From: Leguminivora glycinivorella
Lineage: Eukaryota; Arthropoda; Insecta; Lepidoptera; Tortricidae
Assembly: GCF_023078275.1 (NCBI RefSeq)
Contig: NC_062977.1
Coordinates: 17,257,118-17,321,117, forward strand
Direction of reading: 5' to 3'
Length of the DNA: 64,000 nucleotides
Numbering within the stretch: the first letter of the stretch is position 1; each line of letters starts with the position of its first letter. A program made the translations under genes and the position numbers. Below the pieces are notes generated by a model. It was not told the DNA's origin. It saw nothing but the letters and a program-made list of their open reading frames with translations, and made no database searches. Positions 1 through 13,600 of the stretch are shown piece after piece.

Positions 1-224
1 GGCCGACCGCATTTTAGTTACAACTTTAAGTAAGTATGTATCTAAAATTGGAAGTGTTTCCTGATTACCTGATGTCGTTTAACTTCCATTTACTGTATTT
101 TTTTTCAAAGTAGTGAAGATTTTCCTTCGTAAACATGATCGGTTGATCGCATTAGAATTATGCTGTTAAGTATGTACCTATATCTGATATAGTCATAACA
201 ATTATTAAATAAAATAAAAACTAA

Positions 225-486
225 CCCGTACATGCCCGTGTGGTAACGGGTTAAGAATTTCACCACCCCCTTTCTTCCCGTGGGTGTCGTAGAAGTCGAC
301 TGTGGGATATGGGTTAAATTGTGGCGTAGGCGAAAGGCTGGCAACCTGTCACTGCAATGTCACAATTTCGTTTTTTTTCAACCCCTTTTTGCCAAGAGTG
401 ACACTGAAACCTGAGTATGTGCTCTGCTTACCCCTTCATGGGATACAGGCGTGATTGTATGTATGTATGTATGTATGTATGTACCT
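225..486 (+). repeat. Dispersed repeat A, with (GTAT)n tail
   Basis: Begins CATGCCCGTGTGG, includes GTCGACTGTGGGATATGGG and GCCAAGAGTGACACTGAAAC, and ends in a GTAT microsatellite. Other copies: 7085-7215, 13301-13505, 34556-34630, 54216-54440, 59141-59393. The microsatellite tail suggests a retrotransposed element. Confidence 0.75.
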
Positions 487-775
487 ATGTAAAAAACTAA
501 TAACAATATTATTCGCATGCGTCACAAGACATCCGATGACGCAGTACAAGGTGTGTTTCCCCGCCGTAAAAACTAATCTATTTACGGCAATTTTGATCAA
601 ATAGATCGATTATCGTACATTTGTAATTTTAGCAACACCGACACCATAATACACATCGGCGATGAAGAGTTCCACTGTCATCATATAGTATTACAAGTCT
701 ATTCGGCATTTTTCAACAATAACACGCAAAAGGATATCACACTGCCAGTGGTGAGTTTTGATGACACTAGTAAAG
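487..775. other. No recognised content
   Basis: AT-rich, short frames only. I see no gene or known repeat here. Confidence 0.5.
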
Positions 776-1052
776 GGGCATTTTCAGAAATTGAGACCCA
801 AAATTACTGACAGTTGTTAACAAAAATTAACTCGATGTCAGTTTAGTGACGACAATTAAGAATAAAATTAGTTTAAAAACTAACTTTTTTTGTTCTAAAT
901 GTAGATTATTGCTTATAGTTTATATAATTAACACAAAGGCAATATTTTTATTGAAATTTCATGCTTAATTGTCGTCACAAAACTGACATCGAGTTAATTT
1001 TTGTTAACAATTTTCACTAATTTTGGGTCCCAAGTTTTGAAAATGCCATAAG
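776..1052. mobile_element. MITE with about 95-bp inverted ends
   Basis: The left end (GGCATTTTCA...AACTCGATGTCAGT) is repeated in reverse at 960-1048 (ACTGACATCGAGTT...TGAAAATGCC). No coding frame. Confidence 0.7.
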
Positions 1053-1130
1053 ACGGCTTAACACTAGAGTCTTTTGAACGCTGCGTAGTCGTTCTTAAAT
1101 TTGCGCCGAATCGAGCACAGTGATGAACAG

Positions 1131-1247
1131 GGGGCCGATTTTTGAGTGTCACGGCGTTCGAATTCAGAAAATTGTCACTGAAAATAATAGGCAATTCACC
1201 GTTTTCAACCGGTATTTTAGTGAAAGTGAGACTCAAAAATCGGCCCC
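1131..1247. mobile_element. Small MITE, GGGCCGATTTTTGAG ends
   Basis: Inverted ends GGGGCCGATTTTTGAG and CTCAAAAATCGGCCCC. A second copy stands at 18371-18495. Confidence 0.7.
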
Positions 1248-1318
1248 GAGAACCCGGATTTTCCACGGCAAAACAAAACTGATAAAGCTACCTACCTAGA
1301 TGCAGTTGCAAAAGCTCT

Positions 1319-1458
1319 AGAGGCGCCAGTGCACTATACTTGCCGCAATACCAAGTGGCGATTGATGTTATAATACTATCCCTTTCTATCTCACTGGGTC
1401 TCCATTAACATGAATTAGTCGCCAGTTAGTATTGCGGCGAGTATAGCTCCTAAGGCGA
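1319..1458. mobile_element. Palindromic MITE
   Basis: TATACTTGCCGCAATACC near the left end is mirrored by GTATTGCGGCGAGTATA near the right. No coding content. Confidence 0.55.
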
Positions 1459-1570
1459 AAGACTTGACTGAAACAGATTGAAACAAATCAAATTACACTT
1501 GACCCATCCGAATACTCTCCGATTTATCCGAATATTTAGACAAATGGAGAAGTAATGCGACCCGTTTAGT

Positions 1571-1701
1571 CCGTTTTCACATTATCCGATCCGATATCGG
1601 ATGTCGGAAGGATTTCAATAGAAGAAACTCAAGATGGCGCCTGTGATGTATGGAATATCGGTCCGACATCCGATATCGGATCGGGTAATGTGAAAACGCA
1701 C
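1571..1701. mobile_element. MITE family B (CCGATATCGG), copy 1
   Basis: Ends GTTTTCACATTATCCGATCC / mirror, each with the palindrome CCGATATCGG; core AAGATGGCGCC. Other copies: 14605-14742, 32981-33092, 39718-39846, 45206-45342 and 54155-54481. Confidence 0.75.
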
Positions 1702-1936
1702 TTAGAGTGCGTCAAATGGGAATAGCTTTGAAGTAAATTACTTCATTAGAACGAGCCAACTTAGATATGTACCATCACTGGGCACAGACCTCCAACGCTC
1801 TAGATAGTCATCGATTCAGATTGGGAAATCCACACATGGTTGCATCAGTCAAAACGAAATACTTAAGCAGCATTTAGTACGATTTCATGTTAATAAGTGT
1901 GTAGCCCCCCTAACGTTGTCGTAAAAATGTATTGCA

Positions 1937-2098
1937 GCCGGCGTAATCGAGCGGCAATCGTCGACGCCAAATGCCGACAGAAATGCAGTCTAGCTCTGTC
2001 GTGCCAATACGCAAGAGCGATAGAATAGAATAAACTTTATTTGTAAACACACACAAAAGAGAAAAACACACGATAGAGATAGGTAGCTACGAAAAAGC
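1937..2098. mobile_element. MITE family C, interrupted copy
   Basis: Holds CTAGCTCTGTCGTGCCAATACGC and GCGATAGA...GATAGAGATAG, as in 29098-29253, but is split by an insert (AATAGAATAAACTTTATTTG plus an ACACAA tract). Confidence 0.5.
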
Positions 2099-2136
2099 TT
2101 TGGCTACGTATCCTGATATTAATAACTGTATTGCAG

Positions 2137-4615
2137 GCTCGCGTGACGCCGCAGGCGTTTCAATCGTTGTATGAATGGATGATTTTCAGCGGACCAGAAA
2201 GCAACAGGGTTCTCAAACGGGATAATATACTGGCACTGTATTGCGCGGCACAGTTTCTGGCTATTAAAGGTTATTTGGATCCTACTCATCATCCTCCTTG
2301 CGTTATCCCGGTATTCGCCTCGGCTCATGGGAGCCTGGGGTCCGTTTTGACAAGTTATATAGCGTAGACACTAGTTTTACGAAAGCGACTGCCACCAGGG
2401 GCTCATTTCTCGAAGCTGCAAGTTACAATTCGCTTAACTGCTGGGTAAATCCATTCTGCTTTAAGGTTGAATATGTAAAAAATATAATATGATCTAAAAG
2501 ATAATCAACCTTATAGCAGAATGGATTTACCCAGTTTTGAAGTTAAGCGACACAATTTACAGACCGATGTCTAATATGACAAGTCGGAAAGAGACTTCCG
2601 CTTGTACGTAATTTGTCACTTTCAGTTTTGAGAAATGGGCCCCTGACATTCCAACCCAAATGGTAACTAGGCCTTATTGGAATTAGTCCGGTTTCCTCAC
2701 GATGTCTTCCTTCACCGAAAAGCGACTGGCAAATATTAAATGACATTTCGCACACGACATACATCACTGCCCAATCCCAAATACCTAAAGGATCAAAAGT
2801 TTGTAATAGTTTCTTAATAGGTAGTTAGTTGGTAATAGGGTCCATTTAATTTTAAAGATCAGGTTGTGCTTCATCTACAAGAGATATTATCATATGATGC
2901 ATTGTAAATTACATTGAAATTTGTATGTTTAAATAATATAACTTTTATAATGATAACTCCATACACATTGAATTTGTATGTTTAAATATTATAACTTTTA
3001 TAATGATCAATAGATTTGGAAGATCAATGTTGGGCGTTTATTGCCAACGAGTGCCTGATAAACGAAGACACAGCGTTTGCGTTGTTTCGAGAAGCGCGAG
3101 CAAAAGGCACCAAGGAAGTCGTGGATATAATGGTAAAATTTGTTGTACCGTATTGTTTTTTTTTTATGAAATATCAAGCTATTTAAGATGGTAATGCAAA
3201 CAATAAATCCTAGATACAGTAGATATATTTGTAATGTCCCACAGAGAAATAGGTACTACAAGTGTATTTTTCCTACAGGTACCACGGGTTCAAAGATTTT
3301 TCTTGCCTCTGGTGGCATCGAGAGATTTCTTTGCCCTAGAACTCGATGAGATCTTAATTTTCTTGAGTTCTAATTACATCTGCGTCACCAGGTATTCAGA
3401 ATTGATTTTAACATTCCAGGGCACTAAGTCCAAGTTTAAAAATGTCCATACGACCCAGGTCCTGTCCAAGTGTCGTGTCAAAATGGACATATTGACTCCA
3501 TAGACATGTTGATCTTTTCATATATTGTCATTTTGACACTTGGTTCTAGTGCCCTGGAAGGGATTTTAAGTGCCTAAGTACTGGCTTGGAAAACTTTACT
3601 TGACTAAACTTTTAACTTTTCATAGCATCTCTTTCTTGGTAAATGTAAATGTGCGATTGTCATCTTGTCGAATACAAGCACATTTAGAAGTAGGTATGCC
3701 TTTAACAATACTGAATCATTATATCCCAGTGAGATAGAAGTCCTGATGGCTGGAGTGCGATGGCTTAACGGCAACTGGCCAGAGCGTCGTCGGCACGCTG
3801 CTGAAGTTATGCGCTGTGTGCGTTTTGGCCTCATCTCGCCCTGGCAACTTGTGGATATCAAGCGGAATCCTGACAATGCTGAGATTCTAGAGATCGTCAA
3901 TGATCCTGATGTGCAGCAGATGGTTGATGATGGACTTGCGTAAGTTTAGTGCTGGATTAAGAAACCTATCTCTTTTCTCAGTGAGATGAAAATTATGAAT
4001 GACTTGAGTACTGTGACTATACGGCAAACGGCCGGCGCATATGGCAGAGGTGATGCACTGTGTGCGTTTCGGCTTCATCTCGCCGCGGCAACTTGTGGAA
4101 TCATACATACAATTATTGTAAATAATTAAAAATAAAGTATTAGGTACCTAATAATGGTTCCTTTATATTTTGAAATGCCAAATTATTTAATTTTAAGATA
4201 TTAGGGGTCATCATAAGGAATTTTCGAGTAAAGTCATCATAACTGGAACATCTTAAGTACCTACTACAGATATAGTGCGAAAAGTTACGGAAAAGTAGGA
4301 GTTGGGTGTGGGTTACCAGGAAGTCTGTATTCGTCACGTTTGGGATTCTTTGAGGAAATTATCTGGTTAAACTTTATTTTTAAGTTCATGACGCCATAAG
4401 GCAACAAAATTTCGTGTACTTAGGTAAGATTAAATATTTTTATTAGGCAACTCCTACATTTAATGTGGGCCACTAGTTTAAAACAGTGAGTTTTTGATTA
4501 CAGCTACGTCATCATAAAATACTGGTACGGCAACAACTCGAAGAATTATTACCACTGGATAGATGTTCTTGGTCTTACGGAACCTGCTGAAAGGAATTGG
4601 ATTGGAGAAGAGACG
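2137..4615 (+). CDS. Exons 1-5 in window: BTB C-terminus and BACK domain
   Basis: Exon 1 reads through the last helices of a BTB/POZ domain (VTPQAFQSLYEWMIFSG, then ILALYCAAQFLAIK), the part that follows the dimer core. Exons 2-4 carry BACK signatures: CWAFIANECLINEDTAF, then RFFLPLVASRDFFAL, and a typical RWLNGNWPERRRHAAEVM followed by VRFGLISPWQL. Exon 5 ends with an aromatic segment (YWYGNNSKNYYHWIDVLGL). In known kelch-like proteins BTB plus BACK bind Cullin-3. I infer the same here but see no direct proof. The N-terminal third of the BTB fold is missing because the window starts too late. Confidence 0.85.
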
Positions 4616-7600
4616 GTAAACAATATATTCTTCGAAAATTTAAACCGCTTCAGCTTGGTTATGCTTACTGTAAGGTACAGTGGGGTAATCCTGACAGCGG
4701 GATAAATTCCCCTGTGCCAAACATGTCCTGTATGGTCCTCTATATAGTTTTTTTTAATACTACGTCGGTGGCAAACAAGCATACGGTCCACCTGATGGAA
4801 AGCTGTCACCGTAACCTATGGATGCCTGCAACTCAAGGAGTGTCACATGCGCGTTGCCAACCCATTAGAAACTTGTACACTCCCCTTTGCTGTGTAGTAC
4901 ACAGCAAAAAGGACTAAAGGAGTGTACAAGTTCCAAGGAGGGTTCGGGTTGCCGACGACTCAAAGGACAATAGACGGAACAAATTAGTTCCGTTGATCCT
5001 TCCGTCACCAGCACACCGCACCCTCGTTGAGCTCTGGCAGCCTTACTCACCTGCAGGAAAGAAAGAAGGCACTATGAGTAGGATCTAGTGCTATTTGGCT
5101 GCGGTCTTCTGTAAAGCGGAAGTACTTCCCCAGTTGGCTCTAGATTCAGGCGAGATGATATCCGCTGTGCTGTGCCCTACCACACAAAGCGGAATATTAT
5201 TCGCTATGCCCTACCTCCTCCTCCTTGTGAAAATATGAAAAATACTTCTTTTGATCGAAATAACGCCGCAGTCAGGATAACCTTCCTGTACCTTACATTC
5301 AATAAGTAGTGCCCATGCAAATTGATCTTACGATAACCTCCTGTAAAGTTTAGACATACATGGATTCGACATATTGCAATATACAATATAGCAGAACCGT
5401 TACTAAGCGAATTTGCGGCTACATGATCATTTGCACGTGTACATATCGTACGACCCAATACAGGGAAACGTTGACGCAAGTTCTAATAAGTAGTAAATCA
5501 AACATACTTACTCGTCAACAAGGAAAACCAAGTGTCTGCCGTTAGATTTGTTAACGGCCAATTGGTAAACAATACCTAATAAACCGCAGTATTTATCTAT
5601 TTACCCAATGACTGGCGCCGAAACATTAATTTCGCAGAAATATTATGTGTTAAGTGTGGTTATAGTTATATCTTAAAACTTTTGACATGCCTGTTATTTT
5701 TCTTGGAAAATTGCTCCTGTTGTTATTTAATATTGCAAAAAGGCACGGTCAGAAGTACTCGAAACCGACGAGCATGTACGAGGAACGAAAGTGGTTTGTC
5801 AGGATCGTATCAAACGGAAATCCGTGATCTCTGCCTACCCCTCTGGGAAACAGGTGTAATTTTATATACCTAATACCTATGTATGTATGTTGTTTCTAAC
5901 CAACGATAGGAGTATGAGGGTTTTAGATGTCAACAAGAATCAAAAGAGCTCATTTCATTACTTGACCTAATGACCAATTCAATATTTCAGAATCATGTCA
6001 CATACAAGGATTTTCTGAAATACCTTGAGCAGTTCATGGTGCCCAAGGACCAAGTGTACCAGCAGATGGCCCTCATGCAACCACCGCGGAGAAATGATGA
6101 CATACCCGGTAGCAATAACATCATGAACTTGTAGTACCTAGATTCTGTCTAGAATTTATAATTATCAACAGTTGTTTGGGTGTGGGTGTCCATATTAAAT
6201 CTAGATAGATAGATAGGATACTCTATATTGGCACACCTTAGCAAAAGATACAGTGGATTCAAAAGTAATGATTATAAATAGAAGCAGACAACAGGCGATC
6301 TTATTGCTAAAGAGCGATCTCTGCCAGACAACCTTTGGGTAGCGGAAATAAGAAACAATCAAAAAGAGTGGTGTTGAACAAGATTAAAAAATACTTATAT
6401 GAGGTCTTAGATCTTTTGAATTCCAAAATATCTTATCTAATATAAGGTGTCTTATCTAATATAAGATGAGCGTATTTCTTTGTCGCTAGCCTCTCATTCT
6501 ATTTTATTTTGAATTAATCAAAATTGAGTTTGTCTTACCAAGATTTCACATGTAAGCAACTAGAAAATATTTATGAGTAAATCGACATTTAGTACAATAA
6601 CGACAGTCGGTACCTACTTAAAATAAGACAGCCTGTAAATTTTCCTATAGGAATCAACAGCTACACAGAATTGATCAGAGTATATTTGTATAGGCAGTCT
6701 TCGCGGCATGGACGCTGAAAACATGGACTCGCGAAGACCTAAAATGGACTTACCCCTGCCGACGACGTTTAAAGGGTTCGCTGGAGATAAAGAAAAGTTT
6801 CCTGTGGGAGAATTTTTTATGGATCGGAGAAAGGTGGGTGGGCTTTAGAAGTTAAATTAACTATTAAATCACATAATGCCGACATGGACATTTGTTACCT
6901 CCGTGGACCAACGTTGGACTTTCGAGGAGTCGTTGGAGTCTTTGTTTGGATACTTTATTTTATTTCATATTCTTGACTAAAATGCTTTTCGAAATCCACA
7001 ATTAAGGGATACATAAGTATAGTATTGATTTTTCTCACGTGTTATTAATGGACATTTAATTTACTAATTTCATTGCGAACATCAAATGCAGTCACATACA
7101 TGCAATTACGCCTGTATACCATAAGACCATAACGGGGCAGGCAGAGCACATGAAACTACTCAAGTTTCAGTGCCACTCTTGGCAAATAAAACGAACTTGT
7201 AACATTGCAGTCGCATAATAATTATATTTATTAAATACATATTCGTAGCACCGTCCACTTCTTCAATTTTAGAATAAAGACCCTAGTCCACAAATGGGCG
7301 AGGCACCATCCACGGCCCCTCGTGATGACGACCTGGCGCTGCAGATGAAGAGAATGAGGAACGTACTGCACGGGAGGGCCGAACAAGCAGGGGAGGTAGG
7401 GTCACTGATGAGCATCCATAGAACTACTATAGGATAGGCGCCGACTTGAGCCTTCGATCATGACGAAGACCTGACGATGCAGATGAAGAGAATGAGAAAC
7501 GTGCTCCACGGGAGGAGCGAGCACACAGGGGAGTTAGTGTCACTGATGAACATTCATAGAACTACTACCTAAACAAAGGATAAAGACCGTAGTCCTATGG

Positions 7601-10600
7601 GGGACGTGCCAATGGGACGCTCACGGTGAAGACTTGGTAGGGTAGGTTTTTATGATACATGTCACCTGATGATATACGATTAGTACCTATAGTTTCCTTG
7701 TTTATAATAATTATAACTTTTTGGTGTTAAATATTTTTATATTATCTTCTTTTTGAGTAGCGTTAGAGCCAAGGACATGTTCAGTAAAATGTATAATTTA
7801 TGTTTGTTCACAAACTATATTTTTTTTACTTTAGGAACGGAAAAGGGCTGTGCAAAGTAAATTCCACCTGCCCGCGCACCGTCCGCAACTGCAGCAGATT
7901 CAGATGTGTTTATTGGAACAAGATAACGTAACTTTTTTTAATATTATTTACCTATTTATTTTAAAAGCTTTTTTATTTAAAGATTTTTTTATAACACTTG
8001 TAGGGTAGGTAAACATACCTACCTAAATATTTTATAAGATGTCATTAAACTACATAAATCGACTTCTTAAGTGAATGGGGTTACCCGATTAGTTTTTTTT
8101 TTTTTTTATAAGTAGCGTACTTAAGACGCCACAATTATTGGCCCATACAATTCTACCATTTTATTTTAAACCGGTATCTATATCGGAGTTTTCTTTTTAT
8201 CTCAATGTTCTCAAACATAATGTGCACAAAGGACCAAAAAATATTAAATTGATAAATAGTAAAATTGTCTTACAGCAGTCACAGAAACAGCGGGAGCAAG
8301 CATTCGAGCCACCTGAGAGGGATTCGATTGAAGACCTAAACACCAATCAGAGTGAGACTAGCGACTCAGAACACATATTGCTAGTAAGTTTTAAAAAGTT
8401 TTTTTCCTTCATCATTTTAATCGTCACACTTTCCATCATTTTAATTTCCAATATTCTAAAAAATTACTTTTATATGTTATGTTAGCGATATTAGCCTCCT
8501 AAAAGTTGTATGCCGTAAAATTAAACTATTAGGTTTGCTAATTCGGAAATTGCTGAATGTTCCATACAAAAACTTCCACCCTAAGTAGCCTATGCCCCTC
8601 TACATCCTTTCAACTATCTCTACTTAAAAAATCACGTCAATTCATTGCTCCGTTTTGGCGTGAAAGATGGAGAAACAAACACACACACACTTTCCCATAT
8701 AACATTAAGTATGGATTTTTGCCATCATTAGCAAATCTTACCAATATTTTTTGAGTTGTTAGTCTACAAAATCATCGTTTTAGAGCTCCGGTAAACATGA
8801 CATAATGAAACAAGTGTACACACAGCAGTGTGCGGCGTTAGACACAAGAGTGCAATTCAGATTCATAAATTGTATCGTTTTGATACGACCACGAAGATCG
8901 CTTATGCCGATAGGTGCATCGGATACTGATGAGGAGGCACACTCAAAGATTATGACAGATGGCGCCACCTTATTAGTCCATTTGCACAGTCGCCGCCTGG
9001 CGGGATACAATGTCAGTGTGCCTCCTCATTACCATCATCATCATCATCTGATATCCTTTGTTTCAGCGTTACGAGAGGCGGCCGAGTGCAGCGGCTGCCT
9101 ACTTGGCTGCTGCCACGGCTGCCATGGCTGGCCCCAAGTAACGATTTTGTATTTATTTATATTTACTGAATATGTAACTCTGTTTTTAATACTTACTTTT
9201 TCTTTTTACATACCTTCATAAAGAAATAAAATATGCCGTCGGAAAGTTTCTAAAATTAGAAAAATTAGAAAGTTTCTAAATTAAATACCTAGACAAGGAA
9301 AATTTCGGTCATTTCCATTATTTCTGAAAACAATTTTTTTAATTTCCAAAATTAATGTTATTTTGCATCCTGTTATATTCCCTAATACCTACTGGTCTAA
9401 TGCCTGATCTTATTTAGACTTCGTGCGAAATCGCATGCTATTTTAGTTACATTGCGGGATGTTGAAGTTACATACAAGTTTGCACAGCAATCAAATACCG
9501 CAATGTAATAAAACTCGTATGCGAGTTCTCTTACCGTCTAAATGGGCCCTTACTTTTCATAAACTAACAACCACATCGCAGCTTTCACACATGTACAACA
9601 TTTGCATAATCTGATAAATATGACTGAACTATGAAACAAAGCTCAAACTTCTGTAAAATATGAATAACTAGCTTTTGCCCGCGGCTTCGCTCGCGTGAGA
9701 AAGAGACGAAAAGTAGCCTATGTCACTCTCCATCCCTTCAACTACCTCCACTTAAAAAATCACGTCAATTCATCGCTCCGTTTTGCCGTGAAAGACGGAC
9801 AAACAAACAGACACACACACTCTCCCATTTATAATATTAGTATGGATACTTACTAATTGCTGATAGTCTATAAAATGTCAATAATACTTATTTGAGATCT
9901 TAGCGCTTATTTGTTATAATTCTAAAGTCTAAAGTACCATAATTTAGACTCGACTATAAATTGCAGTTGTTTTTCGGAGAACGATACTATATTTTTTATG
10001 CAGTTACTATAGCATTACCCATTGTAGGGTGCAGACAGAGGCAGCATCGTCAAGTGCTCAGAAGAGTCTAGTAGCACCGAGTTCGCCGTTGGTGGGTCGA
10101 CAGAACAACACGAGTCCCACCATCTCGCTTTTCAACCAATCTAAAGAATCTTTGGCGAAGAAGAATATGTGGTGTATACCTACTTTTCATATTGTTATGT
10201 AGTTGTAACTAGGTATTTCTGTTAGAATTCGAGTTACACCATGACAACGGAGAAGGCAAAACATGAAAGCCAGCGTGAATGGAATTAATGAAAGTTTCAT
10301 CGTATGCGTGTAACCCGTATTAGTATCCATTGGTTATGGCGCAATTTAATTAGTCGATAGGGCCCGCATGCGGGGTACGAGAGATTTCTGGAACGCGTGC
10401 CACAGGGTCCGCATTCAGGGAAACGTTTTCATAAGTCGATAGGGTCCGCATTCGGGGTACGAGAGATTTCTGGAACGCGTGCCACAGGGTCCGCATTCAG
10501 GGAAACGTTGTCATAAATCGATAGGGTCCGCATTCGGGGTGCGAGAGATTTCTGGAACGCGTGCCACAGGGCCTATAGGCAATATAGCCTGTTTGTTATT

Positions 10601-13600
10601 TTGGAAATTTAACTGACATTTAATTTTCAGGAATAAATTATCAACATCGGTCCTAGGACCGACCAATAAGATCTACACGGCCGATGGTTCTCTGTTCAAC
10701 TACAACAGAGAGACTGTGTTGGTGTTCGGGGGCATCGACCCTCATGCGAACTATGGCCTTGGGAGAAATACGGGGAAGGACATATTTAGGTAGCCTAAAA
10801 ACTAAGTATCTTAACAAATGTAATGTAATATCAATTGCACTGGCTAAATCGCAAACCAACCAAAATAGTATTTTATACAATCGTGATATAATACAAAGCC
10901 TTTCAATCGAGTACCATGTTTAGGCCACGAAGCTCGCTGAGTGGCTAATAGTAAGGTACGAGAGTGAAAAGCTTAATTATATCACTATTGTATACAATAC
11001 TTTTTCTACGAGTCATCATCTTCATCATCAATGGACAGAAATATCATCATTCATGCAAGTTAAAATTAATGTTAATAGCGTCGTTCACCGTTGTATCAAC
11101 ATCGAATTACCTAGCAACCAATTGTTTGTAATAACCAAGCCTCCCTAATAACAAAGTTTGTGAAATGCATATACTCATCCTTGACTTCTTTATGAATTAG
11201 ATAATGTATTGAAAAGGGATGGATATATGCTAGTTATTTCTCTTTTTGGTAGGTGGTCAGTAGGCTCTTGTTTTGCTAGGGATGTTACTTTGTCGATTCT
11301 ATTATCGATAAAATACACGCTTACTCATGTTCTCACCTTAAAAATAATATAAACTTGATACATATAAAAGTAACGAAAACATACAATATCTATTATAAAT
11401 ATTTCATTAGGATTATTATGGCTTTTTGACTATGAGTCACATATTCATACTGTATTCTTGGCTAACCAATCTAACCATACCTACGGATTGCAAATAAATG
11501 GTTTGTTTATGTACTCAATACCTACATAACCGCTCATTATTCTTCTCTTACTAAGGCCCATATCACATTATCATATATATTTCATCATAGATGTGTATGT
11601 CTCCCTTCTTCTTTAACGCGAAGAAAAAGGACGGCATGTTGTCTGTGATCATGTGATTTATATGATAGTGCAATATCGGCCTAAATAGTACGTGTAAAAA
11701 ATACGAGTATATGAGAAATCAATACATTCTTCTCTTCTCTTTACGCAAAGACCTAAGTAAAATGCTTTTATTTAGCATCTATCTCATGTGAAGTCCACCA
11801 CTCAGAATCTACTTACCTTCTCTACCAAATGGAAAATAAAACAAACGGCAGTGTAGGTGACATAATTTATTATTTCAATAGTTTCAACTATTTTTAGTTT
11901 CTTTTAATCATATAGGAGAATATCTGGAAAAACTAAAAAATATTAATGGTTGAGTTCGCTAGACCTGTTACATTACCAGGTCCGTGATGCCTACCAATAA
12001 ACATTCATGTCCTTTTTATTGAATGAATGTCGATAGGGTTATCCCTGACGTCGATAAAAATTACACATTTTTACACATCACTATCATATAAACATAACCT
12101 AAAAACAGTTTGAAGAAATATCGAAAAAACATGAATAAAACTATGCAGAATTTAATACGGCATTAGTTATATATAAACTATCAATATCGTTTTTTATGTT
12201 TCGTTTAGATCCTACAAAAAATATTATCAATAATTGAACGAAATTCACTAATGAAAGGTTACATGTTCTTGGCAGTTTTCTTTTCACCATTTACGTGAAT
12301 TACAGTCCTTAATCACACAGGTCACAGTCACATAAGGAACTTGAACACATCACAAATAGTAACATAGCAGGTTAATCAACTATCTATTAGGAATAAACAC
12401 AATATAATTAAAAATCGGCCAGATGACCGCCGAGATATTTGACTTAATATAATACGACTATGTACAGTTGTCAAAGGTGGACACCGACTGTGAAAGATAA
12501 ACACATATTTAATTTAGCCGTATTGTAACTACTAAAAGGCAACCAAAAGGCAACCACTTGACAATCGTTTAGTGACCACCTTCGGGAAAACGAAAGAAGT
12601 TCCGGATTTTTGTCGCATTCGCTCATAAACAAAACGTAATAATGTGTTGTGAGTAAGATTCAGTTCACCATGCTCTTATTTTAGCATGGCTTCCATGCTT
12701 TAGTTATACTTCCGTGGTAATAACCGTCCCTGATTGGCCGATAACGCGACAGATAAAAAAAAATGTGTTTCAGATGCAGAAAAATTTGCCAGGTATCGCA
12801 AATATATATAGAAATTGTATGAAGTTCTATTTTTGTAATTATTATAGTTAACTAAAGTCAACTATAATGAGATTATTATAGTTGAGTTGGAGCTGCCATA
12901 GAGTATCCAACACTGAAAAGTTAGCACTTATAGTTTAGTCTGTGGTGTCCTAATTGACAGATTACAGTCGACGAGTAGAAAAAATGATATTTTGAAATTG
13001 TTTTGATACAAACTTGGCAAGTGTCTGAATAATCGGCATAAATCTTACTTCATTTACTCACATCATGGTTCGAGGTCTTATCCAAATATGAATAGAAACT
13101 GTAAAAGATTTGAAGTCTGAATTGGACTATTTTTTTTGCAAATGCGAACCGATCTATATCGTATCGAAAATCTAATTTATGGTGGATTGTTTGGAGTGGG
13201 TTGTTCCAAAACTCGCTTAGTGAATATGACCTATGGTTGACTGGTAGAGAATGCCTTTTGGCATTAAGTCCGCCATTTGTACATTCTTTCTTTGTTGTCT
13301 GTGTGGTGACGAGTTAAGAATTTAGGCAAGAGGCTGGCAACCTGTCACTGCAATGTCACAGTTTCGTTTTCTTTCAACCCCTTATTTGCCAAGAGTGGCA
13401 CTGAAGCTTTAGTAGTTTCATGTGCTCCGCCTACAAGGGGTAGGCGGAGCACATGAATATATGGGATACAGGCGTAATTGTATGTATGTATGTATGTATG
13501 TATGTTGTACATTCTTGTGTATATTTATACAAAAAAGTTTAAATTAATAAATATTTAAACATAGTCATCACGTGAACACAGGTTTGATCCAGTGACTAAC

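Noticed and set aside
3665..3729. Upstream extension of kelch exon 4
   Set aside because: The frame is open there, but the CCCAG acceptor at 3729 is the one whose phase fits exon 3.
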